NCBI GenBank assembly: GCA_009786075.1 | Contig: WQTX01000005.1 | Coordinates: 11 to 64,010, forward strand | Length of the DNA: 64,000 nucleotides | Source of the DNA: Bacteroidota bacterium | GTDB lineage: Bacteria > Bacteroidota > Bacteroidia > Bacteroidales > UBA1715 | Direction of reading: 5' to 3' | Shown here: piece after piece, positions 25,105 to 34,278 of the stretch | How the letters are laid out: the number at the start of each line of letters is the position of its first letter | Position numbering within the stretch: position 1 is the first letter of the stretch | Made by a program: the position numbers and the translations under genes | Notes under the pieces: model-generated | The model's database searches: none | Told to the model about the DNA's origin: nothing | Seen by the model: the letters and a program-made list of their open reading frames with translations, nothing else

Positions 25105-25839
25105 TTACAAATTGTAAGTCTCATTTTCGGTATGTCTTTTTTTTCTATTACCCTCAATATAACCAAGTCCTATTCTCAAAGAAAAATAATACTGATAATC
25201 TATCGTTGGCGATTTCGATAATGCTGTTTTACCATTGTTTATAGTCCACTGAACTTTCTCCAATGGCAATAAATAACCGGCTCTAAAATTAATCAAATAA
25301 AACCATTGGTGCGAAAAACCTATTCCCAAATCGAGATGTCCGCGAGAATTTGATATTTCTTTGTATTGCAGATTAGTACCAAAGTACTGGGAAAAAAAGG
25401 CTTCATCGGGTATTATGTCTTTGTACAAATAATTAAGTCCACAACCTTTAAATCCAATGTATGGATAAAGTGAAAAATGTGTGTTTTTCAATAAATCGTA
25501 ACCAACATTTAAAGAAGTTGAGCGATATTCAACTTGCGTTACATAATTAGTTTGCTCATCAGTTTTTGTGCCTTTGCAAAACGCAAATGATATTATTGCT
25601 CGACTGATATGGAGCTGCAAACCAAATCCAAAATTAGTCGTTCGGTAATTTGCCTGTGGAAATTCAAAATTACTCAATTGTTCATTAAGCGCATCGGTGT
25701 TAATAATCGGAAAATCCATTACCAATTCATAGAAAACTCCCATGTTATCAATTTTGGTCTCAAAATCCAATGTATCTTCTTGTGCCATTAGATTAGTCCA
25801 AAAACCTAATAGTAATATGATTGCAAATATTTTTTTCAT
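25105..25839 (-). CDS. Outer-membrane beta-barrel-like protein
   Basis: 244 residues from MKKIFAIILLLGFWTNLMAQ (25839), a clear signal peptide; codons upstream are ignored. The mature part alternates aromatic and polar residues in strand-like stretches (FGFGLQLHISRAIISF, TSLNVGYDLLKNT, HLDLGIGFSHQWFYL, QYYFSLRIGLGYI), as in small porin-like barrels. No specific family is recognised. It is followed 8 bases later by the active M16 peptidase gene, so they may share a transcript. Confidence 0.75.
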   Translation of the reverse strand: MKKIFAIILLLGFWTNLMAQEDTLDFETKIDNMGVFYELVMDFPIINTDALNEQLSNFEFPQANYRTTNFGFGLQLHISRAIISFAFCKGTKTDEQTNYVTQVEYRSTSLNVGYDLLKNTHFSLYPYIGFKGCGLNYLYKDIIPDEAFFSQYFGTNLQYKEISNSRGHLDLGIGFSHQWFYLINFRAGYLLPLEKVQWTINNGKTALSKSPTIDYQYYFSLRIGLGYIEGNRKKRHTENETYNL

Positions 25840-25992
25840 GAAACTTTCTTTACAAAATTTTGTGCGTAAAGTTAAAAAAATATTTCTATGCAAAAAATGG
25901 TATCGTTTGAACTATAGATTTTTTTTAATTTTATGATTAAAGGAAATCATATAAATCATTATAATCATTTTTTAATCACCGTTCAGACAAAT

Positions 25993-26718
25993 TTACTCCC
26001 ACTTAAAATTAGCATGCGTACCATCGCAAAACGGCTTATTGTGAGAAGCACCGCAGCGGCACAATGTTACCCGATTACGAATTTCATAGCTTTCACCGTC
26101 GGCGCTTTCTATGCGAATACCGCCGCGTACCCAAATAGGACCGCTTACACGAATACCCGGGTCTTCGATAATGCTAATGGAAGGTTCAAAATCGGGCTCA
26201 TACATTTTTTGCTCTCGTCTGTCCCACACTCGCAATCTGCCCCCTGAGCAATGAGCAACCTCACGTTTCACAAGTTCAATTTCTTCGGGTGTTTGGGCAC
26301 GCTCTACAATGTCCCACACTCGCCCTCTGGCATCGCAAAAACGGGCAAATGCACAATATGTGTCATTATCGAATAAAACTAATTCCGGTCCTTCAAGTAC
26401 ATCGGCATTGTCTAACAACGGCTCAAATGAGGCTGTTTCTTCCGATTCCCAGTTAAAGCTTTCGTGAACTCCCGCGCAAAACGGTTTGTCGGTGGAAGCA
26501 CCGCAACGGCACAGTGCACAACAAGATTCGTCTTCCGTGCCAAACGATTTTCCATTTCGGTATGTCCAATTTTCGCCGTGTTCATTAGGTGTTATAATCA
26601 TTTCATTAATGGATGGATTGCCGTATACCATATACGGACCGTTTTTTGTGATTTTGATGTAAAAGGTTTTTGGTGCGGCTTGTGAGCCGAGTTCAATGTT
26701 TGGTGTTTTTTCTTGCAT
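25993..26718 (-). CDS. Double CDGSH iron-sulfur protein
   Basis: 241 residues with two CDGSH-type motifs that bind [2Fe-2S] clusters by three Cys and one His: C70, C72, C81, H85 (LCRCGASTDKPFCAGVH) and C220, C222, C231, H235 (LCRCGASHNKPFCDGTH). The first has CAG in place of CDG. The N-terminal part (GPYMVYGNPSINEMIITPNE) resembles the extension of these proteins, and a divergent Fer4_19-like segment lies near residues 120-165 (CAFARFCDARGRVWD). Probably a redox or cluster-transfer protein; partner unknown. Confidence 0.9.
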   Translation of the reverse strand: MQEKTPNIELGSQAAPKTFYIKITKNGPYMVYGNPSINEMIITPNEHGENWTYRNGKSFGTEDESCCALCRCGASTDKPFCAGVHESFNWESEETASFEPLLDNADVLEGPELVLFDNDTYCAFARFCDARGRVWDIVERAQTPEEIELVKREVAHCSGGRLRVWDRREQKMYEPDFEPSISIIEDPGIRVSGPIWVRGGIRIESADGESYEIRNRVTLCRCGASHNKPFCDGTHANFKWE

Positions 26719-26851
26719 AGTAGGTATTTAATTGTAGAGGCAATTATACATAATTAATATTATATATAACAACAATTTTGTGGTTTTTTCAATTTTCAAC
26801 TATAAAAATCCATATCTTTACACATTCATTACAAATCACAATTATAAAAGT

Positions 26852-26929
26852 ATGAACAGAATAATTTTAATAGGCAACGGTTTTGACTTAGCTCAAGCCC
26901 CAACTTACCGCAAGTTTAACAAAGTGTAA
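26852..26929 (+). pseudogene. Remnant of an AbiH-type abortive-infection gene
   Basis: A 25-codon frame begins MNRIILIGNGFDLAQ, which matches the highly conserved AbiH N-terminus (IGNGFDLAHG...). It then continues APTYRKFNKV and stops where repeat sequence begins. AbiH proteins are normally over 200 residues and abort phage infection. Nothing of the body remains, so the gene is dead. The repeat at 26913-26985 starts inside the frame and marks the break. Confidence 0.7.
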
Positions 26930-26985
26930 CTTGTGGCTTTTCCAACTGATAAAACAGCAAAATCATTTTAGGATTTTGCTGTTTT
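26913..26985. repeat. 73-base repeat with AAAACAGCAAAATC hairpin, copy 1
   Basis: Runs agtttaacaaagtgtaactt ... and ends in a perfect 14-base hairpin (26951-26964 with 26972-26985). An inverted copy with the same order of parts lies at 49359-49431, and a hairpin-only copy at 47790-47820. Confidence 0.75.
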
Positions 26986-27159
26986 TGATTATTATGTTCC
27001 AAAAAATCAGAAAATTTTGATTTTTCGGAACTTAATGATTTTTCAAACTTCCTCGTTTACTTGTACACTCGTCAACTCGTTTACTAAAAACTTCCTTTAC
27101 TAACAAAAAAATGTTAATAAAAAACCCCCAATTATCACAAATGGTAAACACATTTAAAG

Positions 27160-27167
27160 TAAATTTG
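27160..27167 (+). promoter_or_regulatory. -7 box of gyrA
   Basis: TAAATTTG fits TAnnTTTG, 35 bases before the gyrA ATG. No clear -33 TTG. The box lies in the right arm of an imperfect cccccaatt/aaatttgggg hairpin. Confidence 0.4.
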
Positions 27168-27202
27168 GGGCTTTAAATTTTGAATAGTTATACAATATAA
27201 TA

Positions 27203-29791
27203 ATGACAAGCGAAGGAGAAAAAATAATTCAACTCAACATTGAAGATGAAATGAAATCGGCGTACATAGATTATTCTATGTCGGTAATTGTGTCGCGTGC
27301 GTTGCCCGATGTGCGCGATGGTTTGAAACCGGTGCACCGCCGGGTGCTTTTTGGAATGAACGAGCTGGGTAATAATTCCGATAAACCCTATAAAAAATCA
27401 GCGAGAATTGTGGGGGAGGTAATGGGTAAGTACCACCCGCACGGCGACTCGTCGATTTACGGCACACTGGTGCGTATGGCGCAACCGTGGAGTATGCGCT
27501 ACACTATGGTTGACGGACAAGGAAACTACGGTTCTGTCGATGGCGACCCACCGGCAGCAATGCGTTATACTGAGGCGCGTTTGGAAAAAATTGCCGAGGA
27601 AATGTTGGTCGATATTGAGAAGGAAACCGTTGATTTTCAGTTGAATTTCGACGATACACTTAAAGAACCTCTTGTACTGCCCACGCGCATACCGAATTTG
27701 TTGGTAAACGGAGCATCGGGTATTGCCGTAGGTATGGCTACCAATATGGCGCCGCACAATTTATCGGACACGATTGATGCGCTGATTGCGTACATTGACA
27801 ATAAAGATGTAGATATTGAAGAATTAATCAAAATCATAAAAGCTCCCGATTTCCCAACGGGTGGCGTTATTTACGGCTATCAAGGCGTGAAACAGGCGTA
27901 TGAAACAGGGCAGGGGCGCGTTGTGATGCGTGGTAAAGCATTTATAGAAACCGACGGCAACCGTGAAAAAATTATTGTAAACGAAATTCCCTACCAAGTT
28001 AATAAGGCAGAATTGATTAAAAAAACTGCCGATTTAATTATTGAAAAACGTTTGGAAGGTCTTTCCGATGTGAACGACGAATCGGACAAAGACGGTATGC
28101 GTATTGTGTATACACTTAGAAAAGACGCTGTTGCAAATGTTGAGTTAAACAAATTGTTTAAATATACTGCGCTGCAATCTTCGTTCAGCATTAATAATAT
28201 TGCGTTGGTAAAAGGTCGTCCGCAATTGTTGGGATTGCGCGATTTGATTAAATATTTCGTAGAACACCGCCACGAAGTAGTTACTCGCCGCACACAATAT
28301 GAATTGAAAAAAGCCGAAGAACGCGCGCATATTTTAGAAGGACGAATTATTGCCGTTGATAATATCGACGAAGTTATTAAAATTATTCGTTCTTCGCAAG
28401 CGGTATCTGAGGCAGAAAATCGTTTAATTGAACGCTTCAATCTCTCTGAAATTCAGGCAAAAGACATAGTTGAAATGCGTTTGCGTCAACTTACCGGATT
28501 GCAGATTGAAGCGCTTCGTGCCGAATACGAAAATATTATGAAACTCATTGCTCACTTAAAAGAAATTTTGGCGAGCGAGGAGATGCGTATGCAAATCATA
28601 AAAGACGAATTGCTCGAAGTTAAAGCAAAATTCGGCGATGCTCGCAAAACCGAAATTGTACACGCTGCCGAAGATTTCAACCCCGAAGATTTTTATGCCG
28701 ACGACGAAATGATTATCACAATTTCGCATTTGGGCTATATAAAACGTACTCCTTTGACCGAATTTAGGGCACAAAACAGGGGAGGGGTAGGCTCAAAAGG
28801 TAGCGACAGTCGCGATGAAGACTTTATCGAATACATTTACCCTGCGTCGATGCACAATTATATGTTGTTCTTCACGCAAAAAGGACGTTGTTTCTGGTTA
28901 AAAGTGTATGAAATTCCCGAAGGTGCGAAAAATACCAAAGGTCGTGCAATTCAAAATATGCTCAACATTGAGCCGGACGACAAAGTGAACGCCTTTATAA
29001 AAGTAAAACAATTGCAGGATTCGGAATACAACGAATCACATTATCTGCTATTCGCGACCAAACAAGGCGTGATTAAGAAAACTCGTTTAGAGGCGTATTC
29101 TCGTCCGCGAACAAACGGCGTGAACGCAATTACAATCCGTGAAGACGACCAAGTAATACAAGTGCGCCTGACCGACGGCAACAGCGAAGTTCTTTTGGCA
29201 AGCCGCAACGGTCGTGCAATTCGTTTCAACGAGCAAGCCGTGCGCGAAACCGGACGAACATCAACCGGTGTAAAAGGTATGACGCTCGATGTGAACGACC
29301 CAACAGACGAAGTAGTAGGTATGGTTGCCATTAACGATAAATCGGAAACGATTTTGGTAGTATCGGAACTTGGCTACGGAAAACGCTCGATGATTGACGA
29401 CGAAAACGGCGAACCGGTATATCGCATCACTAATCGTGGCGGAAAAGGCGTGCGCACATTGAATGTTACCGAAAAAACCGGTAAATTGGTAACTATCAAG
29501 AACGTAACCGACGATAACGATTTGATGATTATCAACAAATCGGGAATTACAATCCGTATAAAAGTAGCAGATTTACGTGTTATGGGACGTGCTACACAAG
29601 GCGTTCGCCTCATAAATCTTGGTAAGAAAAACGACGAAATTGCTTCGGTTTGTAAAGTAACTTCGGAAGAAGAAGTAGTAGTAGAGGAGGAGCAAATAGC
29701 TGATGCTTCGATAGATTCGACAAGCTCACTAACCGCAGGCTCAGCAACCGAAGAGTTTGAAAATGCTGACTTAAACGAAAATCAAGATTAA
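27203..29791 (+). CDS. gyrA: DNA gyrase subunit A
   Basis: Catalytic subunit of gyrase, which introduces negative supercoils with GyrB. Active-site tyrosine Y122 in [10 protein letters not shown]. The breakage-reunion domain spans residues about 25-490; the six-bladed C-terminal beta-pinwheel follows, with a gyrase-like box [10 protein letters not shown] near 525. The quinolone region reads [10 protein letters not shown]: Ser83 is kept, but position 87 is Gly rather than the acidic residue of E. coli. The acidic tail ([10 protein letters not shown] to NENQD) is usual. Length 862 is normal. Confidence 0.96.
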   Translation: MTSEGEKIIQLNIEDEMKSAYIDYSMSVIVSRALPDVRDGLKPVHRRVLFGMNELGNNSDKPYKKSARIVGEVMGKYHPHGDSSIYGTLVRMAQPWSMRYTMVDGQGNYGSVDGDPPAAMRYTEARLEKIAEEMLVDIEKETVDFQLNFDDTLKEPLVLPTRIPNLLVNGASGIAVGMATNMAPHNLSDTIDALIAYIDNKDVDIEELIKIIKAPDFPTGGVIYGYQGVKQAYETGQGRVVMRGKAFIETDGNREKIIVNEIPYQVNKAELIKKTADLIIEKRLEGLSDVNDESDKDGMRIVYTLRKDAVANVELNKLFKYTALQSSFSINNIALVKGRPQLLGLRDLIKYFVEHRHEVVTRRTQYELKKAEERAHILEGRIIAVDNIDEVIKIIRSSQAVSEAENRLIERFNLSEIQAKDIVEMRLRQLTGLQIEALRAEYENIMKLIAHLKEILASEEMRMQIIKDELLEVKAKFGDARKTEIVHAAEDFNPEDFYADDEMIITISHLGYIKRTPLTEFRAQNRGGVGSKGSDSRDEDFIEYIYPASMHNYMLFFTQKGRCFWLKVYEIPEGAKNTKGRAIQNMLNIEPDDKVNAFIKVKQLQDSEYNESHYLLFATKQGVIKKTRLEAYSRPRTNGVNAITIREDDQVIQVRLTDGNSEVLLASRNGRAIRFNEQAVRETGRTSTGVKGMTLDVNDPTDEVVGMVAINDKSETILVVSELGYGKRSMIDDENGEPVYRITNRGGKGVRTLNVTEKTGKLVTIKNVTDDNDLMIINKSGITIRIKVADLRVMGRATQGVRLINLGKKNDEIASVCKVTSEEEVVVEEEQIADASIDSTSSLTAGSATEEFENADLNENQD

Positions 29792-29872
29792 TACGACAAT
29801 ATGCCAATTAGTCAATTTGCCAATAAGACAATGAATATCAATATTAAAAAACTATCGAAATAACCGTTCTTT

Positions 29873-29902
29873 AAGTCCCCCTTGAGGGGGATTTAGGGGG
29901 CT
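29873..29902. repeat. AGTCCCCCTTGAGGGGG element, copy 2
   Basis: aagtcccccttgagggggat plus ttagggggct, between gyrA and the TPR gene. Nearest match to the copies at 19588 and 34187. Confidence 0.8.
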
Positions 29903-29928
29903 TTTAATTAATATCTAAAATTAAACAA

Positions 29929-31254
29929 ATGAAAAAACTATCAATTCTATCCCTAATCACTCTATTTTTTGTACAAATAGGGTTTGCACAGACCGAAGAA
30001 TTTGTAATGACGTGGTCTATTGTAGTAAGTGAAGTAAAAAAAGCCGATGCAAGTGTTGAAAATCCTAAAAAAGCAACCAATCCAACAACTTGGATGGAAG
30101 TTGGACGTAAATATTTGCAGTTATACACATTCGACCTTAAAAATTTGCAACCCGGTTTAACAAGCAGCGATGTTATGTTTATATTGGGAAGTCCCAAAAC
30201 GAAAACAGAAGATACTGTTACAGTATTTAACTACGACCGTTTGACGTTATATTTCAAAAACGACAGACTGGTGCGTTACGAACGCGCCGGCGGAGCAAAA
30301 GAATTTTTTCCCGAACACTCAACTGCGCTCGACAAAGCTGCCGCAGCCTATTTAAAAGCAAAAGAACTTGATGCTGCGGGTAAACAAAGCAAAAAAATCG
30401 GCGACCAATTGAAAAATATTGCCTATGATTATACCACCGAAGGGGATTATTTTTATAGGGCTCAGGATTATGTGAAAGCCTCACAATATTTTTCAAAAGC
30501 AGCTGATATCGCCAAAACAAACTTTAGCAGTTTAACAGTTGAAGAGCGTTTAGCAATGCTTAATAATGCCGGAACAATAGCAAGATTTGCAAAAGAGTAT
30601 GAAAAATCTGCTGAATTTTTCAAAAAAGCTCTTGAATTGTCGCCAAAATTGAGTTTATACGGCGATATATATGCCAGCCAAGTAGCAAGCGGCGACACTG
30701 CAAGTGCTATCAATACATTGAAAAACGCTCTTAATGCTTTTCCCAATGATACACTTGCAGTGGTATACACAGCAGAATTAATCAACCTGTACATTCAAAG
30801 CAACCAAATAGACCAAGCGTTAACGTATTTGGACAAAGCGCTTGAAAAAGACCCTAAAAATGTGATGTATTTGTTCAACAAAGGAGTTTTATATAACGAA
30901 CAAGGAAAAACCAAAGAGGCAGAAGCGGCGTATTTAAAAGCTTTGGAAATAAACCCTAACGATGAAGGCTCGAATTTGAACCTTGGAAAAATGTTTGTAG
31001 AAGCAGCCAAAGTAAAAGGCGAGGCTGCCGATGCAGCATGGTTGGCAAAAAACAAACAAAAGTTCACTGAATTGGAAAACGAGCAAAAAGCATTGTTAAA
31101 ACAAGCTATTCCATATTTAAAAAAATACGCAGAGGTAGTAACCGAGCCGTATTATAAAATCAATGCCTACAAAGATTTACGCAATATTTATAATCGTTTG
31201 GAGATGACCAAAGAGGCGGAAGAAGCACAACGAAAAATGGACGCATTGAAATAA
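29929..31254 (+). CDS. Periplasmic TPR protein with SmpA-like N-terminal module
   Basis: 441 residues: signal peptide (MKKLSILSLITLFFVQIGFA, cut before QTEE), then residues about 60-120 with an SmpA/OmlA-like pattern (SSDVMFILGSPKTKTEDTV, LTLYFKNDRLVRYE), then tetratricopeptide repeats from about 130 to 430 (for example YEKSAEFFKKALELSPKL and IDQALTYLDKALEKDPKN). TPRs are protein-protein scaffolds; the partner is unknown. Likely envelope role. It lies downstream of gyrA with a palindrome between, so it is probably a separate unit. Confidence 0.85.
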   Translation: MKKLSILSLITLFFVQIGFAQTEEFVMTWSIVVSEVKKADASVENPKKATNPTTWMEVGRKYLQLYTFDLKNLQPGLTSSDVMFILGSPKTKTEDTVTVFNYDRLTLYFKNDRLVRYERAGGAKEFFPEHSTALDKAAAAYLKAKELDAAGKQSKKIGDQLKNIAYDYTTEGDYFYRAQDYVKASQYFSKAADIAKTNFSSLTVEERLAMLNNAGTIARFAKEYEKSAEFFKKALELSPKLSLYGDIYASQVASGDTASAINTLKNALNAFPNDTLAVVYTAELINLYIQSNQIDQALTYLDKALEKDPKNVMYLFNKGVLYNEQGKTKEAEAAYLKALEINPNDEGSNLNLGKMFVEAAKVKGEAADAAWLAKNKQKFTELENEQKALLKQAIPYLKKYAEVVTEPYYKINAYKDLRNIYNRLEMTKEAEEAQRKMDALK

Positions 31255-31474
31255 TAGCGTTTATGTGATAAAATGTGGCGATTGAAGTAATATTCGGTCG
31301 CCATTTTTATTGAAATTGAAATAGGAGAATAGTTTTGAGTTTTTCCACAATTCTATTTAACATAATATTAATTATAAAACGAATAAATACTAATAACTTG
31401 TTCACTAAAAACTTCGTTTACTCAAATAACAATATCTGTTTTTTTCGTTCCTTTGTATACAAACAATAAAACTT

Positions 31475-32944
31475 ATGCACGTAAACGGTTTTCAGGCTTT
31501 AGGAATTATTGCCTTGTATTTTTTAATACTTATTGCCATATCGTGGCTTACTTCACGTAAAGCGAATAACGACGCTTTTTTTGTTGGAAACCGCTCTTCG
31601 CCATGGTTTATTGTAGCGTATGGTATGATTGGCGCTTCGCTTTCGGGCGTTACGTTTATGTCGGTGCCGGGTTATGTACAAACTACAGGTTTTACCTATA
31701 TGGGTGTTGTTTTTGGCTATTTGCTTGGCTATATTGTGATTGCGCTGGTGCTTTTGCCTTTGTATTATAAACTTAAATTGACTTCAATCTACACCTTTCT
31801 TAATCAACGCTTTGGAAATCGTTCACACAAAACGGGTTCGTTCTTTTTTATTGTTTCTCGGTTGCTTGGTTCTGCGTTGCGTATGTATTTGGTGGTGTAT
31901 GTGTTGTACGAATTTTTCTTTAAACCGTGGGGCATTCCTTTTGAAATCATTGCCTTATTTTTTATAGCACTTATTTTGGTGTACACCTTTAAAGGCGGTA
32001 TAAAAACAATTATTTGGACAGACACCTTGCAAACAACCTATATGCTTGTGGCAACCATTGCCTGTATTTGGTATATACTCAAAGATATGGACATTTCATT
32101 CATAGAATTGATGAGCAATGCCGCAAAAAGCGGTTACACCACTATGATAGACACCGATTGGAAATCAAGAGATTTTTTCCTCAAACAACTGTTGAGCGGT
32201 ATGTTTATTACCATAGCCATGACCGGTTTAGACCAAGATATGATGCAAAAAAACTTAACCTGCCGTTCGCTACGTGATGCGCAAAAAAATGTGTTTAGCT
32301 TGAGTATTTCGCTTGTGGTTGTTAATTTTATATTCCTTTCATTAGGCGTTGCCCTACTCTACTATGCGCAGCAAACAGGTTTTGCCTTGCCCGCAAAATC
32401 CGATGGCATATTTCCTGCCATAGCCTTTTATTTAAGTGGTTTTACAGCCGTATTGTTCCTCATTGGCTTGATTGCCGCCGGTTATTCAAGTGCCGACGGA
32501 ACGCTAACCGCCTTAACTACAACGTTTTGCTACGATTTTCTACGTTTCGATACTTCTACAAAATCCGAAGAAGAAAAAGTGCGCATTCGCAAACGCACAC
32601 ACATAGCTTTTACCGTGCTGTATTTGCTTGTGATTATTGCATTTAAGCCATTCCACACCGATTCGCTTATAAAAACGCTGTTCGATATTGCCGGCTACAC
32701 CTACGGTCCCCTACTCGGACTTTTTAGTTTTGGTTTGATAATGAAAAATTACTACCCAAACGATAAATACATTCCTTACATTGCCGTAGCCTCCCCTATT
32801 ATTTGTTATATTCTCAATGCCAATTCTGTGGTGTGGTTTGGCGGCTATAAATTTGGATTTGAAATGCTTATACTCAATGGGTTGCTTACGTTTTTTGGAA
32901 TTTTAGCAATCTCTAAAAAGACACTTATAACAACTAACCGATAA
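31475..32944 (+). CDS. Sodium:solute symporter (SSS family)
   Basis: 489 residues with about 13 membrane helices, of the SSS family that couples Na+ entry to uptake of sugars, amino acids or other solutes. Marks: NDAFFVGNRSSPWF near residue 32, ASLSGVTFMSVPGYVQTTGF near 55, TGLDQDMMQKNLTCRS near 250 and GLIAAGYSSADGTLTAL near 330, where the Na2-site serines/threonines usually lie. The substrate cannot be inferred. It is followed by DUF5063 after a 42-base repeat joint. Confidence 0.93.
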   Translation: MHVNGFQALGIIALYFLILIAISWLTSRKANNDAFFVGNRSSPWFIVAYGMIGASLSGVTFMSVPGYVQTTGFTYMGVVFGYLLGYIVIALVLLPLYYKLKLTSIYTFLNQRFGNRSHKTGSFFFIVSRLLGSALRMYLVVYVLYEFFFKPWGIPFEIIALFFIALILVYTFKGGIKTIIWTDTLQTTYMLVATIACIWYILKDMDISFIELMSNAAKSGYTTMIDTDWKSRDFFLKQLLSGMFITIAMTGLDQDMMQKNLTCRSLRDAQKNVFSLSISLVVVNFIFLSLGVALLYYAQQTGFALPAKSDGIFPAIAFYLSGFTAVLFLIGLIAAGYSSADGTLTALTTTFCYDFLRFDTSTKSEEEKVRIRKRTHIAFTVLYLLVIIAFKPFHTDSLIKTLFDIAGYTYGPLLGLFSFGLIMKNYYPNDKYIPYIAVASPIICYILNANSVVWFGGYKFGFEMLILNGLLTFFGILAISKKTLITTNR

Positions 32945-32981
32945 ACCTACAAACTTGTCAACTTGTTTACTTGTTAACTAA
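32945..32981. repeat. Dispersed cttgtcaacttgtttactt joint
   Basis: Short imperfect repeats fill the gap between the symporter and DUF5063 genes; same family as 10769-10803. Confidence 0.55.
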
Positions 32982-32986
32982 TATTT

Positions 32987-33496
32987 ATGGAACAACAAAA
33001 AACACTCGAACTACTCACAATCTGCGCCGAATACTGCGCTTTTGTGGAAAAAGAAGAACACGAAAGTGCGGCTCATTTTATTGACAAATCGCATAAAATA
33101 CTCACACTGTTGTATTTAAAAACAAGTCTTATGCAAAGTTCGTCAATCGACGAAGGCTATTGCGAACATTTTGTAGGCGAAAATGATTGGGAATTTATAA
33201 AACAAAATGTGCAAAAAACTTTAGGGCAATTCGACAATATGGTAAGCGTTCGCGAACCCGATGCGGCTGAAAATGAATTAATTGACTTGCCGATTTCGGA
33301 ATGTTTTGCCGATGTGTATCAAGATATTCGTAATTTTATAGAACAGTATAAAGATGCTACGATGCAAACACGTGAACTTGCGCTGTATGAACTCTGTTTT
33401 AATTTTAAACTGTATTGGGGTTCTCGTATTTTGGCGATTATTAATGAATTTCATAATTTGTTGTATGCGGCTAATTCGGCATTGGAAGAAATTTAA
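32987..33496 (+). CDS. DUF5063 domain protein
   Basis: 169-residue acidic, all-helical protein matching DUF5063 (CAEYCAFVEKEEHESAAHFI near 14, DVYQDIRNFIEQYK near 105, YWGSRILAIINEFHNLLY near 140). The function is unknown. In many Bacteroidetes this gene sits beside a 3'-5' exonuclease gene, as here (33599-34186), which suggests a linked nucleic-acid role. No catalytic residues are evident. Confidence 0.8.
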   Translation: MEQQKTLELLTICAEYCAFVEKEEHESAAHFIDKSHKILTLLYLKTSLMQSSSIDEGYCEHFVGENDWEFIKQNVQKTLGQFDNMVSVREPDAAENELIDLPISECFADVYQDIRNFIEQYKDATMQTRELALYELCFNFKLYWGSRILAIINEFHNLLYAANSALEEI

Positions 33497-33498
33497 TA

Positions 33499-33583
33499 GA
33501 ACACGGATAACGCAGATAACGCGGATTTCCACTGATAAATAAAAAATCTGCGATAATCAGCGTTATCCGTGTTATCTGCGTTC
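33499..33583. repeat. GCGGATAAC palindrome, copy 3
   Basis: Arms gaacacggataacgcagata (from 33499) and tatccgtgttatctgcgttc (to 33583). Lies between DUF5063 and the exonuclease gene. Confidence 0.85.
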
Positions 33584-33598
33584 AAAAAAAATTAAAAG

Positions 33599-34186
33599 AT
33601 GTTATTATTCCCCCATAAAAAATCAATAAGCGACGAAGAAGTAGCTTCGTATGAACAACAGTCATTCGCAGGCGAAATTCATATCGTTGATTCGCATGAG
33701 AAAATGCGCCATGCTGTGGAATATTTACAAAACTGCCCCGTTCTTGGCTTTGATACCGAAACTCGTCCGGCATTTACAAAAAATGTGAAATACGATGTTG
33801 CCCTGCTTCAATTGAGCAACGACAAACACGCATTTTTATTTCAACTGCAAAAAACAGGTATTCCCCGCAATTTGGCAAAGCTCCTCGCCTCACCCAAAAT
33901 TTGCAAAGTGGGCGTTGCCGTACGCGATGATATTGTAAAACTACACGAATTGTGCAATTGCAAAATGCACGGTTTTGTTGATTTGCAAGCAATTGCCAAA
34001 CAATTGGGAATTGAAAATATCAGCCTTAAAAAATTGACTGCCATTGTTTTAGGCTTCCGTATTTCCAAAAAACAACAAACCTCGAATTGGGAAATGAATT
34101 CGCTCACTCCGGCACAAAAAAATTATGCGGCTACCGATGCGTGGGTTAGTTATGAGATGTATAAAAGGTTGGAGGCTTATTTTTAA
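33599..34186 (+). CDS. DEDDy-type 3'-5' exonuclease (RNase D-like)
   Basis: 195 residues with the three exonuclease motifs: Exo I LGFDTET (D52, E54), Exo II around GVAVRDDIVKLHEL near 103, and Exo III NYAATDAWVSYEMY near 178, where Y-x3-D defines the DEDDy class. Single-domain proteins of this type degrade RNA or DNA from the 3' end using two metal ions; the substrate is not deducible. Its stop codon directly abuts repeat 34187-34216. Confidence 0.92.
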   Translation: MLLFPHKKSISDEEVASYEQQSFAGEIHIVDSHEKMRHAVEYLQNCPVLGFDTETRPAFTKNVKYDVALLQLSNDKHAFLFQLQKTGIPRNLAKLLASPKICKVGVAVRDDIVKLHELCNCKMHGFVDLQAIAKQLGIENISLKKLTAIVLGFRISKKQQTSNWEMNSLTPAQKNYAATDAWVSYEMYKRLEAYF

Positions 34187-34216
34187 AGCCCCCTAAATCC
34201 CCCTCAAGGGGGACTT
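34187..34216. repeat. AGTCCCCCTTGAGGGGG element, copy 3
   Basis: Reverse-orientation copy, agccccctaaatccccctca then agggggactt, starting at the base after the exonuclease stop. Confidence 0.8.
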
Positions 34217-34217
34217 T

Positions 34218-34242
34218 AAGAAAATGACAAAGTCATTTTCTT
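34218..34242. terminator. Perfect hairpin between convergent genes
   Basis: 11-base perfect stem (34218-34228 with 34232-34242, aagaaaatgac/gtcattttctt) with a 3-base loop, between the convergent exonuclease and holB genes. The A/T-rich stem ends supply short U-runs in both directions. Confidence 0.55.
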
Positions 34243-34275
34243 GCTCCTCCCCATGAGGGGAGGCTGGGTGGGGCT
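34243..34275. repeat. CTCCCC/GGGGAG variant element
   Basis: gctcctccccatgaggggag followed by gctgggtggggct has the same architecture as the CCCCCTTGAGGGGG family: a palindrome, then a third G-run. It ends 4 bases from the holB stop. Confidence 0.65.
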
Positions 34276-34278
34276 TCT

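Larger units (their letters stand above)
26719..27202. other. Divergent region upstream of gyrA with an abiH remnant and repeat
   Basis: No intact gene. It contains the abiH remnant (26852-26929), the hairpin repeat 26913-26985, a copy of the gtttacttgtacactcgtc low-complexity joint (27050-27083) and, at the right end, the gyrA promoter. Confidence 0.6.
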
